Shown one piece after another: positions 44,331 through 55,672 of a DNA stretch of 64,000 nt. Position numbers and translations under genes: made by a program. The notes below the pieces were generated by a model that worked only from the letters and a program-made list of their open reading frames with translations, was not told the origin of the DNA and did no database searches. The stretch's first letter is position 1; the number at the start of each line of letters is the position of its first letter. Source of the DNA: Amphibalanus amphitrite (taxonomy: Eukaryota; Arthropoda; Thecostraca; Balanomorpha; Balanidae); the NCBI RefSeq assembly GCF_019059575.1, contig NW_024881567.1, positions 839,001 through 903,000 on the forward strand, given 5' to 3'.

Positions 44331-45519
44331 ATAGGTAAAATTGCTTATTTTGCACGAACACCAGTCATACGCTAAACAAAGAAGAGCTAATAAAAATGGC
44401 ATTATCCCAAGAGGGAAAGCAAATTTGCCTCGGAAGTCGCAATGGATAGATTTTCTGAGCATGTGATCACGTGTTTTTATGTAACACAAAAAAAACTAAC
44501 TGAAATCATGTAATTTACGAATTTCAACCTATGTGCATATTTTCGTCTGCACTCCGAGTTGCGTCCATGATATTGGCCATGGCGTATTTCTCGGGAACCC
44601 TCCGTTATAGGAAATTCCACTATCTGGCAACTAGCCCTATGTAAACAGAACTAATGACAGGCTAGAAGGGATGGGGTTTCCCAACAAGAGACCGCTCGTC
44701 AATGGGCCCAGCGGTTGCTGAGATATGTCTCTCATAAGCGTTGTAGGCCGTGCCGGGCCGCTCATACTAAGTTTTCTCCGTTATGATGAAATAGATTCGC
44801 TTTGTGCTCGCTCGTAAATGCCCGTTAACGGTAACGTAGCATCATTGCTCTCGCGCGCCCGTAAGCCTATGACGGGGCCGCACTGTACGGGCCGGTGTTC
44901 GGTGACCTTGACCTGACCGCGCCGGAGGGGTCGTAGCGCGGCCGGTGGACGGGCGAGCGCGAGGGGAGCGAGCCTCAGTGCGGGCTGGCGGCTCCGGGCG
45001 GCGCGGCGGCTCCGCCGAAGCGGGTTTCCGCCACTCACCCCATCCGACCAGCTTTGCCCCCTTTTCTATTCGTGTATCCCTTTTCTAGTTCCACCATCTC
45101 CCTCGTCGCTCGTTTCTTTCTCTCCTTGTATCGCCAGTAAGGTAAATGGGATACACTGGAGAGCGAGAGAGACGGGCGGCCGATAAACAGCCAACACTGA
45201 TGAACGGAGCACACGATGCCGACAGCGTTACGGTGTTAACTAAAGATAACGCCAGTTATCAACTATTGAACGAACCTCAACGATAGCGGGGTACTGTACC
45301 CCGCTAACTTTTGATAGCGGGGACCATTTCCCTCCCCCCCCCCCCGTCTGCCCCGGTGGCGCCGCCCGTACCTATACCTGTGGCTTTGGTGACCTGGGGC
45401 GCCGGGATAGGGGTCATGGGAAGGTCTGCTGCGCGGTCGGTCGGTATCGGCCGGTCAACGGTGAACGGACGATAATGCACTGGACGACGACACAATGATG
45501 CACTGTTACTTTTCGGCAG
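44331..45519. other. Intron between exons C and D, unassigned
   Basis: AT-rich to 44700. A GC- and CpG-rich patch lies at 44870-45020. A poly-C tract is near 45332-45345. The acceptor ACTTTTCGGCAG precedes exon D. No gene recognised. Confidence 0.5.
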
Positions 45520-45588
45520 GGTGACGGCGGAGGGCCACTGGTCTGCAACGTAGACGGCTATTACGAGCTCTCCGGCATGGTCAGCTGG
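45520..45588 (+). CDS. mas: Masquerade-like serine protease homologue, exon D (altered active-site serine)
   Basis: The acceptor TTTCGGCAG ends at 45519 and the donor GTAAGC starts at 45589. Both junctions are phase 0 and the exon is 23 codons: GDGGGPLVCNVDGYYELSGM and VSW. In active trypsin-like enzymes the loop reads GDSGGPLVC with the nucleophilic serine. Here that position is Gly (GGC), so the protein should not cut peptides. The rest of the loop, including the Cys and the VSW strand, is intact, which argues for preserved function and against a pseudogene. Confidence 0.94.
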
Positions 45589-45725
45589 GTAAGCATTCAG
45601 CAGCCAAGAGATACTTCATTTCTCGCTATTCACGTTACAACAGTGATTTATCAGTGGCGTTCCATAAAGCGTTTAGCTCGCATACATGAAGCCCTTTTTT
45701 ACTCAACCGTATTTTATGCCCACCT

Positions 45726-46897
45726 TTACCCTCGCCAGGGCATTTTTCATAACACGGCCTTTTTCATAACATTTTTCATAACATCTCCTCGCGATTGGCT
45801 CCTATGGCACCTAGAAACACCAAATTTGGTAGGTATGTGGGCCCCCTAGAGTTCTCGCCTTTGTGCAAATTTGGTTGCTTTAGGTCAATATTTGGGGTGG
45901 TTTGGGGGTGTGAACGTAAATTTTTTGCTAAAACGGGTAAAAAGTTTTTCGCTTATCACTTTTGATCTAACTAAGATAGAGCAAAAACAAAAGCACCAGT
46001 GAACTGAACACGTCAAGGCGCGTCGAATGATATACTTTTGTGCTTGCTTAAGTGTACTTAAAAAGTTAAGCATATCTTAAGTATATCTTAAGTCGAAATG
46101 CTTAATGTTGCATATCATTCGACTCGGCTGTTCAAGAGAAACAGATTGATACCATTTTGAAAGCTGTATATCTTTATTATGTGACAAGTTGTTGGCACAA
46201 ACCTCATTTGACCTCAGTTGACCTCATTTGACCTGACCCATGGATAAGTACATCAAACAAAGAAGCACCAAGTGACATAATCGGTTAAGTACTTACTGTG
46301 GTTTCAAAGCACCAACGTGATGGAACGAAGCGGATATCTCCAGTATTTTCCGAATTGAATATTTTCCCCTAGGCTTAACATTACGACGTAATGACCTCTA
46401 ACTGACCTCAGGTCAGTGCGTTGAGCATTGTTGATAATATTATCAGGAGTATGAAAAATAACCTCTTGCTCATATCTGAAGGAATTAAAAAATTAAAGAC
46501 CAATATATATTTGTTTATTTTCAGGCAGACGGGAAGGGCCACGCCCGAATATATATTGGTCTTTAATTTTTTAATTCCTTCAGATATGAGCAAGAGGTCA
46601 GGTCGGTGCCATAAAAAACGAACTATATGTTATACAACTCGGTGAACTTAGCACATCCTGAAACTTGGAAGGAAATCAGTGCAAAACTGTGAGTTGGACA
46701 GGTGCATAAAGAAAATTGAAATTTGACCATGACCTTGTACCGGTTTTTCTGACCTGGTGACCTGACCCAAGGTCACCCGGACCTGAAATTTTCAGTTTAT
46801 ATGTAAAAAGGTTGTCCCATAGGCTGTGCTAAATTTGGCGGCGCTGCGCTCCGCTGTTTTAACGCTATCTTCAGGTCGATGCCAGGGCGAGGGTTAA
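45726..46897. mobile_element. TTAA element, family I
   Basis: Left end TTACCCTCGCCAGGGCAT, right end ATGCCAGGGCGAGGGTTAA (TTAA 46894-46897). The left target has decayed. It carries TCGAATGATAT (46023-46033) and ATATCATTCGA (46112-46122) around a palindromic CTTAAGT-rich core, and AGGTCA words. A nested hairpin at 46462-46598 has 49-bp arms starting CTCTTGCTCATATCTGAAGG. No poly-G hairpin was seen at the ends. Confidence 0.7.
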
Positions 46898-47023
46898 TGT
46901 TTCTGAGGTACCTACCATTCAGTATTTATTGGCACAAGTATCCTTGACATAAATCAATCTGTGAACCATTCAGTTATCCGCCTTGCCAATAGCCGAGAGC
47001 TGACTGCGTCTCCTGATCGGCAG

Positions 47024-47122
47024 GGTTTCGGATGCGGCCGACAGGATGTCCCCGGTGTGTACGTGAAGGTTTCCGCCTTCATCGGCTGGATCAACCAGAT
47101 CATCAGCGTCAACAACCTGTGA
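47024..47122 (+). CDS. mas: Masquerade-like serine protease homologue, last exon (E) with stop
   Basis: The acceptor CTGATCGGCAG ends at 47023. The exon is in phase 0 and encodes GFGCGRQDVPGVYVKVSAF, then IGWINQIISVNNL and TGA (47120-47122). This is the C-terminal end of an S1 domain: the GCGR loop, the PGVYVKV strand and the final helix beginning GWI. The ending closely resembles masquerade, from recalled knowledge. No canonical AATAAA signal was noticed within the next 2 kb, so the 3' UTR end is undetermined. Confidence 0.93.
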   Translation, partial: GFGCGRQDVPGVYVKVSAFIGWINQIISVNNL

Positions 47123-47566
47123 CCTGGCCAGCTGGCTGGTGCCGGCGCAGTGCCGCGGGTGGCTCCTATGGTGCCGTTCAGCACCAGCCCATGGACAGCG
47201 GCCGCCGGCCGGCAGGCAGACGACCCGGGTCGGACACGGTCTGGCCGCAGCCCTCACCGGTCAGCAGGACTGGCCTGGGTGTGCGCTAGTTTAAAGGCTC
47301 GCCCAGCTCCATCCGCTCGATCTGTCTTGGACAAATGAAGATAGAGGCGTGCTGGGCGGCCATGCGGTGGTGTGGCGCCCGGGTCTCGGTGCGCCGAGTG
47401 CGACAATATAAGGAGCGCCAGCAGTGACCGCAGTGACTGGGCAGCCACCGCAGGAGTAGCACCAGTGACACGCCGCGCCGCGCGCACAATGGCCACAATG
47501 CCAGCCAGTCAACTCAACACCTTGGTGCATGCTTCCAGCGCGGAAGGGAACAGAGGTACCGGAGCC

Positions 47567-48450
47567 GCTGTGCCAGCGGAGCCGGCAGCTGTGTGTGCCG
47601 CCAGCTGTGTGTGGTTTCTGCAGCCGTGTGTCGGGGCGCTGTGCCAGCGGAGCCGGCAGCTGTGTGTGCCGCCAGCTGTGTGTGGTTTCTGCAGCCGTGT
47701 GTCGGGGCGCTGTGCCAGCGGAGCCGGCAGTGTGTGTGCCGCCAGCTGTGTGTGGTTTCTGCAGCCGTGTGTCGGGGCGCTGTGCCAGCGGAGCCGGCAG
47801 TGTGTGTGCCGCCAGCTGTGTGTGGTTTCTGCAGCCGTGTGTCGGGGCGCTGTGCCAGCGGCGCCGGCAGCTGTGTGTGCCGCCAGCTGTGTGTGGTTTC
47901 TGCAGCCGTGTGTCGGGGCGCTGTGCCAGCGGAGCCGGCAGCTGTGTGTGCCGCCAGCTGTGTGTGGTTTCTGCAGCCGTGTGTCGGGGCGCTGTGCCAG
48001 CGGAGCCGGCAGTGTGTGTGCCGCCAGCTGTGTGTGGTTTCTGCAGCCGTGTGTCGGGGCGCTGTGCCAGCGGAGCCGGCAGTGTGTGTGCCGCCAGCTG
48101 TGTGTGGTTTCTGCAGCCGTGTGTCGGGGCGCTGTGCCAGCGGCGCCGGCAGCTGTGTGTGCCGCCAGCTGTGTGTGGTTTCTGCAGCCGTGTGTCGGGG
48201 CGCTGTGCCAGCGGAGCCGGCAGCTGTGTGTGCCGCCAGCTGTGTGTGGTTTCTGCAGCCGTGTGTCGGGGCGCTGTGCCAGCGGCGCCGGCAGCTGTGT
48301 GTGCCGCCAGCTGTGTGTGGTTTCTGCAGCCGTGTGTCGGGGCGCTGTGCCAGCGGCGCCGGCAGCTGTGTGTGCCGCCAGCTGTGTGTGGTTTCTGCAG
48401 CCGTGTGTCGGGGCGCTGTGCCAGCGGAGCCGGCAGCTGTGTGTGTGTGT
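47567..48450. repeat. 70/71-bp minisatellite, about 12.4 units
   Basis: Units start GCTGTGCCAGCGG and contain GTGTGTGGTTTCTGCAGCC. Starts are at 47567, 47638, 47709, 47779, 47849, 47920, 47991, 48061, 48131, 48202, 48273, 48344 and 48415, giving periods 71,71,70,70,71,71,70,70,71,71,71,71. No unit has a stop in several frames, so long spurious open frames appear on both strands. It begins 445 bp after the stop codon of the protease homologue, perhaps in its 3' UTR. Confidence 0.92.
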
Positions 48451-49106
48451 GTATTGGGGCTGCGGGCTGCGGTATCGGGGCGCCGGCCGCCGGCCGCCGG
48501 GCAGGTGTACTGTTGATCCGGCCGGCCAAGTACCTATAGCTGGCTGGTCTGGACGTCCGTCCATCCGACCACGTGTTGAGGCTCGTTTGTACGTTGCAGT
48601 GAGAAACATTGAAGAAACTTGGGCGTGTGCCTAAGCTGTCCCTTGGCGACTTCAGATGATGTAGGTAGCGACGATATTGTTTTGCACGAAAACTGACACT
48701 GAGATAAGTGTAGCCGTGAATACTTGGGGCGTCACCAAAGCAGTAAGTGGCATTACTTTCAGCCAAAGGACACAGGCTAGCCTCAGGACGTGGTGCTTGC
48801 GATTGTGATTATTATGTTGGTATGATGTCTGCATCTCTACCGATTCTGCATCCCTACTGGCCGCCGGGACCGCTGGTTGTGCCCCCGGGCGAGTGTGCGC
48901 CGGCAGCCGGTCAGCTGGCACTGGCGGGGCGCGGCAGTTGGAGCCGGACATAGGCCACTTTCGTACGTTTCGCTCGTGTCCAATACACGGGATCGCTGTC
49001 TGTCTCGCGTCTCAACTCGCTTGTATACATTTGTACACGATTTTTTTTGTGCATAAATAACTGTATTTGGCAGCATATTGCTACAGTTTCTTTGGTGATA
49101 GGCAGG

Positions 49107-50030
49107 CTAACCCGCGACCGCCTGGGGGGGGTCGGATCCGACCCCCCCCCCTCCGTTTTTCTTGAATAACTCAAGAACGGCTTACGCTATCAACTTGAAA
49201 CTTGGCGTACCTTCTCCCCCATCAATTTAACGTCTTCTGTGTAATTTTTAAGAAAAATATTTCAATTTTTTTAGATATATCGATTTTAGTGATGTAACTA
49301 CATGGCGTTTTTAGTCAAAAAGTGGTAAATGTTTAAAAAATCGCCAAAAATCAGGGTTTAAAGCAAATTGCAAATTAAGGACATGCATAGACGCAGCTCA
49401 ACGAGTTCTTTAAAATGGCTATCTCGGATTTTCCATAAAATGCGTTTTTCACCCCTAAAAATTAAAAAACTACATTTTTTGGAAAACAGCTAATAAAATT
49501 CAAAATTTTGAGAATTTCGCAAAAACCGGAATATATGTTATAGAGCTCTATTAGAACATTAAATGTCTCAAATTTCAACTTTCTATCTTGATTTTTGACC
49601 CCCAAATTGTAAAAAATAGCTCCAACATGCATAGGGCATGGTGACGTCATAAGCATTTTCGTGCATTAGAGGCACTTCTGAACATCGCATGTGAAAACAA
49701 ATGGCACCACTAGATTCCTGGGACAAAGCTCGTCTAGAAAAGTGCATTTTTATGTCAAAAATAAAAAGTTGAAAAATTGACCTTTTTTCTCAGCCCTCGT
49801 TTAGTTATGTATGGTATAAACGATTTTTTATGCTTTCAATGCACATTTATCACCAGCACAGTGACTTGGGGTCACATATAACCATTATCATCGGATTCGG
49901 CGTGAAAAATAAGCCATAAAACATGTGTCGCACGCCCATGTAGCAGAAAGTGAAAACCGTGACCTTTCGTGACCTGACCTAACCTTGACCCGTACTTAGT
50001 ATGACCCCTATACGCACATGGTAGGCGAAG
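49107..50030. mobile_element. TTAA-type element, family H, right end not found
   Basis: Starts CTAACCCGCGACCGCCTGG with a G-run, TCGGATCCGA, C-run hairpin. It shares CGCAAAAACCGGAATATATG with family F and ends vaguely after an AGGTCA-type tract. CTAA suggests a mutated TTAA. Confidence 0.6.
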
Positions 50031-50639
50031 GTGGGGTAAGACGGACCAGCTAAGGTATGAGGCCGCATATCTTGCTACACTGCCCTCGTAATTCATATTA
50101 TTTATAGTTTTCGGAATGCTCAATCCTTCCTCTGTTGATATGTGTAAAGGCTAATGCGTGGTTCACACCGGGTCCGTAATGACGCCGTAACCGTTACGGA
50201 CGTAATGAGCTAGAGATTTCTCAAGATTCCCCAAGCATTGTGACTTTTGTAGACGAAGTTGAAATGTGGCAACCAGTCGCCGTAAACTGGCAGCGTCCAC
50301 CGTACTCGTTACGGAACGTAACAGAAGTTGGGAAAATTGAACTTTTCGGCTCGACCGGCCGCCGTAATGACTTTTATCGACATTTATCTCCAAAACGGTT
50401 TGACTGTTTGATGAGTGGTCTTCTTTGGGGAGGGGCTGCATCCTTTCTACCCTGAACTGTGCTATTGATATCACTCATGAGTGCCTGTTACAGCACGTGT
50501 CACGTGCGACGAGAGAGGTTCCAAAAGAGCTCGTCATACCATAACTCGGGAACGGCTGAATGGAAACGGTTCAATATTTGTTTGTTGTTTCGGCTGGGTG
50601 CACACTACACATCCCGTGACCTTAGGACGATTTCGAATT

Positions 50640-51390
50640 GCCTCAGCGCGTGCGCACGTGCGCACCCCTTTTTCACATCTCGGGATTGGCTGTGCCAATC
50701 GCGCCCATATTTGGTATGCTGAATGACATCATGTTTATATGCAAGTTGCACAGGTTGACAAAAGCATTGATCTGCACGTGCGCACGTGCGTGCCCCTTTT
50801 TCATATCTGAAGATCGGCTGGGCCGATCGCGTTCATATTTGGTGTGCTGAATGACACCATGTACATATGAAGATTGAACAGATCGGCAAAGGCATTGGTC
50901 TGCACGTGCGCGCGTGCGTACCCCTTTTTGGCATCTTGGGATCGGCTGGGCCGATAGCGCTCATATTAAGTATGCTGAATGACACCAAGTTTATTTGCAG
51001 ATTGCACAGGTCAGCGAAAGCATTAATCTGCACGTGCGCACGTGCGCACCCCTTTTTCATATCTGGGGATCGGCTGGGCCGAAAGTGCTTATATCAAGTA
51101 TGCTGAATGATAACATGCTTATATGTAGAATTCACAAGTCGGCAAAGGTATTGATCGGCACGTGCGCACGTACGCACCCCTTTTTCATATCTCGGGATCG
51201 GCTGGGCCAATAGCGCTCACATTTGGACTTTGGTATGCTGAATGACACCAGCATATAAAGTATGCAGATTGCAAAGGTCAGCGAGAGTATTGGTCGGCAC
51301 ATGCGCACGTGCCCACCCCTTCTCACATGTTGCGATTGATTGGGCTGGTCTGGGTAGCGGGTAGCGGTCTGCTCGTGTGCAAGTGCGGAC
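50640..51390. repeat. 128-bp tandem repeat with CACGTG core
   Basis: Six units, each with GCACGTGCGCACGTGCG or a variant (near 50646, 50775, 50901, 51030, 51157, 51297). Each is followed by ACCCCTTTTTCATATCT, GGCTGGGCCGAT and a TATGCTGAATGACA block. Related CACGTGCGCACGTG blocks occur at 14750-17460 and 55145. Confidence 0.85.
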
Positions 51391-51639
51391 CTTTCTACTT
51401 GAAAAAATCGTATCAACTCGCGACTGATTTTTAGGCATTATTTCATGTAGGTATGCCTTCAGTATGTCACAACCTACTTTGTATCTCTTGAGTGACGTAC
51501 ATAAAATTCATGTTCCGTCATTACATTTCACTCGTTTATTTAAAGATAACATTTCCTTCGTAGGCCTAGCCTAGCCCTAATCATATAGGTATGTTACAGG
51601 TCAAGTTCAAAGTCCACAAAATAAATTCCAATACATAGA

Positions 51640-51802
51640 TTCTCATGCCACGTCTTTTATGCAGTTCTGAGTCAACTTCGCTGCCCATATTGCCCCTGCT
51701 AGACTTGATGCTTGGACGGACACTGCACCGCCTCTTCGCAAGCCAATTGAGCAAACTGTACGATGCGTACGTTGATCTTGCCCATGGATAGCAGCGATTC
51801 AC
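51640..51802 (-). pseudogene. PIF/Harbinger transposase, N-terminal remnant
   Basis: The minus strand reads YSLLNWLAKRRCSVRPSIKS, then SRGNMGSEVDSELHKRR. This resembles the start of Harbinger-type transposases, where an Arg-rich stretch precedes V-R-P and an E-L block. The frame is lost afterwards and no DDE domain was seen. The position inside an element with TAA duplications supports the family. Confidence 0.5.
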
Positions 51803-52283
51803 GAGTGTATAAAATGAACTTCAGCGTTGACCAGCATAGGCATGTTTTCTTGTTTATGCCAAAAAAGGATAAAAGATTATCTGTATAGTATCATGCCCAC
51901 AATTGTAGTTAATTAACAATGGTATGCCTCCATACAATTATAAACCACTATGCAAAAGTGATAGGAATAAATTTAAAAAGAAGAGAGCAAAACCAATTAA
52001 AATTCTGACGCACCGATATTAAGAAACAGCTCTTAGCTTTAGCCCATTTTTCGATTCTTTATAAGCAAAATAGTTTTGGCGCACTTGATTCGAAGGACGG
52101 CGCTCAACATGGCAATTCCCGGTGCACACCGAATCCGTAACGAATACGGCGTTACGTCGCCAAAAAATCAAACTACGCATGCGCGTTGCATTGTGCCCTC
52201 CACTTTCAAGATACTATTTAATCGCCGACGTATTCATTACGGCACGTAACGGTCATTACGGATCCGGTGTGAACCACGCATAA

Positions 52284-52957
52284 ATTTCAAATTAAAGACG
52301 TCTAGGTGGTGGATGCTCTCAAAACAGAATCCGTCTGTGAGTCTGTCTGTCTGTGTGTCCGCACGCCGTGTAGTAGGTTCAATTAACCTCGCCTGCAGGG
52401 CAGCCGGTATGCGGTAGGAGGTTGAAATTTGCACACCTTCTATATGACACAATGGGTCAACGCCTTTTCTAGGTTTCCACTCACTGGGGTGCACGGTTGA
52501 CACGTGGCGCGCGCTGGAAGAACGCCAATGAAATTTTGATCGGTTCTTAAATCTTCATTGAGAGCCGGGGTCGACGACCTTTGTGAACTAAATGCATGCC
52601 GATCGGCGGCGGGTGCCTCGCATTGGCGGATGGTGAAATTGACTGTGATAAATAATGGCCAAAGAATGTGTTGATTTTCATTCAATGGGCACAGTTTATT
52701 ATGCAAGTATAAAAATGAACTGCGCTTGCCGCAATGCGTCACATTGGTCACAACGCGCCATTTTTGCCGCAACTCGCACAGTTTTGTCAAATACGGTCCG
52801 ATGAGGATAGAATTTGGTGCCAGGCTGCATGCTCCACCAACAGGTTCAGATGCGCCGCGTTTGCCGCAATGCGCCATATTTGTCACCATGCGCCATTTAC
52901 GACAACTATGATTAAGCGTAATGGAATGGCACGAATGGGAGCAGGGCTAGGAACACT
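52284..52957. other. Unassigned sequence
   Basis: Short GTCTGTCTGTCTG tract near 52335 and a few TGCCGCAATGCGCCA repeats at 52725-52900. No gene recognised. Confidence 0.4.
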
Positions 52958-53930
52958 TTAACCCGGCAGTTGCTGGGGTATTTCGCCACCCACCGTTTGC
53001 TGGGGGGGGGGGGGCGTTAAACGCCCCCAGCCGATAACTCGAGAACCAATAGGCGCACCGCGCAGCGAAACGCACGAGGCTGCAAACGAAAGAACGCGAC
53101 GAGACGCTTCAGTTGAGTACTTTAAAGTTGAATTTTGAGGTCACAGGTCGAGTCAAGGTCAGGTCAAACACCTGAAATCGGGCTTTCAGTAGCATGGACT
53201 TCAGGACCTCGCAATGGGCGTCTCTCGTCATAAACTCTGTCAAAACGGTGCACAATCCATCATATAAGGCCTACAAGAGTGTCAGCGCCATGTAGGGGTC
53301 AGTCAAGCATAGGTCAGGGTCAAGGTCAGGTCAACCAGGTAGGCATATACCCCCGAAAATCAAAACTGATTTTCGCAGCCTGTGACACATGTTTTATGGG
53401 TAATTTGGGGCGTAGAACACGATGGTGACATTCATTTTATCATATGTGTACGTGTTTGGCTAAAAAAGGCTTTTTTAGCCAAACACGTACACATATGATA
53501 AAAAAAGCTCAATTTAAGAAATGCATGTATCATGGTCGTGAAGTAGTCACGAGAAATTGCCAAGATTCAGTTCAAGATTTTGGAAAATGCGGAACGATAA
53601 TCAATAATCGAAGATAGCCATTTGATTGTTCATGGTATTGGCAGTCTAATGGCGTTTACGGCATGTGTATATGTCTATTCTGTGATTTTATGATTTTTTG
53701 AACATATGCCGTTTTTGGTCGAAAACTCAAAAATCATGACGTCACTAAAACCTCGATATCTCAAAAAATTTTCCGACCGATTTTTTTGAAACTTTGTCAT
53801 AATAAACTTCAATCAATTCCCTACAGGTACCCAAAATTTGGCGCGCCTGCGGCGCGCCGTTTTTCTGCTATGGCCCGGCGAAAAAAGTGGGGGCGTTTAA
53901 CGCCCCCCCCCCCAGCAACTCGCGGGTTAA
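52958..53930. mobile_element. TTAA element, family C, copy 2
   Basis: TTAA at 52958-52961 and 53927-53930. It is the reverse complement of copy 1 (5439-6366) along its length, including hairpins G-run, CGTTAAACG, C-run. It differs by a local inverted duplication at 53435-53503. Confidence 0.85.
53435..53503. repeat. Perfect 33-bp palindrome arms within family C copy 2
   Basis: TTTTATCATATGTGTACGTG through GCTAAAAAA is followed, after GGC, by its exact reverse complement. Copy 1 has the left half only. Confidence 0.9.
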
Positions 53931-53940
53931 ATAGTAAAGG

Positions 53941-54050
53941 CATGGATGAGATAATAATAGATTGGTGTCTTCGCAGTTTTTGGCGACATTGAGCTCAGGC
54001 TTGCCATCTAGCGAGAGAATTATCGTAAGTTAGGAGCAAGCCGAGTGAGC
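53941..54050. repeat. Long-range inverted repeat, left arm
   Basis: Contains CATCTAGCGAGAGAATTATC and GTAAGTTAGGAGCAAG, inverted at 59217-59345. The two bracket about 5.2 kb and may be the ends of one large element containing the 2.5-kb foldback. Confidence 0.65.
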
Positions 54051-54134
54051 GCCGCTGATTAGCATTGTGACACACGGGAGTGTGGTGTAGTAGCGGGCTT
54101 GTTGTGCAATTTTTCAAAAGGTTACGTCTATATG

Positions 54135-54275
54135 TTACAGGCCGTATGAAAACCCAGTCCGTTTGCAAACGGCCTGAAAAAGCCGGCCGTTTGCAAACCG
54201 CCTGAAATATCAGGCCGTATGAAAACGGCCTAGGCAGTTTGAAACGGCCTAGACAGTTTGACAGACAGTATATGT
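54135..54275. repeat. GGCCGTTTGCAAACGGCC palindromic tandem
   Basis: Five or six degenerate palindromic units such as GTTTGCAAACGGCCTGAA and GGCCGTATGAAAACGGCC. Confidence 0.8.
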
Positions 54276-55071
54276 CAGTAAAAGCGAAGAAATTAATAGA
54301 TTTATGTGCAGCGTCAGTAATAAGATAAGCAGTTCAATGTTATTTCTTCATTAAATCGTGAAACAGGGAAATATTGAAGATTTCGCCAGCACGTGTCGTT
54401 TTCGCTATTTTTTCACATGAGTCTTTACTTGGCCTAAATCAAACAAATTGCCCGATCAAAGAACAAAACGAACGTTAAGTACTTATCTATAAGTCTAATG
54501 AAAAGGTTGAACGGAATTGCTAACGTCATTGCCGCTCAATATGTCATTCAAGACGCTCTATGAAAAGGACCCAACCAGTGCTGCGTAGTCGATGAAATTT
54601 CAGTGACTTTGGCTCCAACTCCGATTCCGGTATCCAGATATCGACTCCGACTCTTCCGGGCAGAACTGCGATTCACACAGACTCCGACTCTGACTCCGAC
54701 TCTGCAGCCCTGGTAAGTCTGTGAAGTCGATGACTTTTCGGTGACGTTCGACTCATACTCCGACTACAGCTTTTAAAAATCAACCGACTCCGAGTCGAAA
54801 CTGAACCGCTGGCTCTGACTACAATTCCGCAGCCCTGGTCCAAGATAGACGCCTAAAACAACTTTGATGTGTGATCTTCGTCGTACGTACATTGTTAATG
54901 TTATTTTAAACAAGGGGTGGAAAAGGGAGACGTAGCCTTTACAAACAAGGATCTCCTGTTGCGGATCAATCAGCTGCTGGAACAGAAAGGCATAAACACC
55001 ACGCATCTCATTTCCTCGTTTTCTTTACGACTCTGCACCAATGTAAGCACTGATCAATGCAGTGCGAGCAT

Positions 55072-55225
55072 CGATGTAACATTTGTGTACAAAGTTTGAG
55101 TGTTATCCGCCCAGCCGTTCTTGAGATATGGAAGCGGCACCCCGCACGTGCGCACGTGCAGTAGCACCCTTATAGTGACACATGGAAATGCATTGGCCAC
55201 TGGGTGCCTAACTATTAACGAAGTT
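55072..55225. repeat. Fragment of the CACGTGCGCACGTG family
   Basis: GCCCAGCCGTTCTTGAGATA, then GCACGTGCGCACGTGCAG, then ATTGGCCACTGGGTGCCTA. This matches one end of the composite at 14683-17520. Confidence 0.7.
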
Positions 55226-55672
55226 TTACTGTAATGGGACAAGCCATTGCGGAGTTATTTTATGTGGAACAATTTCGACACCCCTAAGTTGGCACTTGGC
55301 ACGTGCCGTAACAATTAACTAAGATGAAGAAAATCGAGCGAAATTCGGAGAAGAAGAAATAAGCCTACCAAATATGTATGACATATTGTCAAACTGCTGT
55401 ACCATTTTGAGTAAATGACCATTGAAAAGGTCATACAAGCCGATGGGACCGGGCGTTTCAATACACACCGTCTTACGCATTTTATTGTCGTTATTACCTA
55501 AATGCTGCTTGACATTTTTGGCTTTCAAGCATTTAAGACATTTTTATCGTCTCAAGTCCAGTAAGATTACCTCCAACTCGTGGGAATATGCACTTCAAGC
55601 CAACTATAGTTCGTTTTTTTTTCAAAAGGACTATGGCTCCAAGTATGTTTTTCGAAAAAGCACGCGTTTTAG

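Larger units (their letters stand above)
50155..52280. mobile_element. PIF/Harbinger-like DNA transposon
   Basis: Inverted ends TGCGTGGTTCACACCGG and then TCCGTAATGAC, flanked by a 3-bp duplication TAA (50152-50154 and 52281-52283), the target pattern of PIF/Harbinger elements. It contains a transposase remnant on the minus strand and a 128-bp tandem repeat. It is non-autonomous as it stands. Confidence 0.8.

Noticed and set aside
44870-45120. CpG island or promoter in the C-D intron
   Set aside because: GC-rich, but no TATA, initiator or coding start was seen, and nearby elements are also GC-rich.
47291-48766. Open frames of 300-490 codons on both strands
   Set aside because: They are produced by the 70/71-bp minisatellite, which has no stops in several frames on either strand. 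The repeated Cys/Trp or His/Thr patterns are repeat translations.
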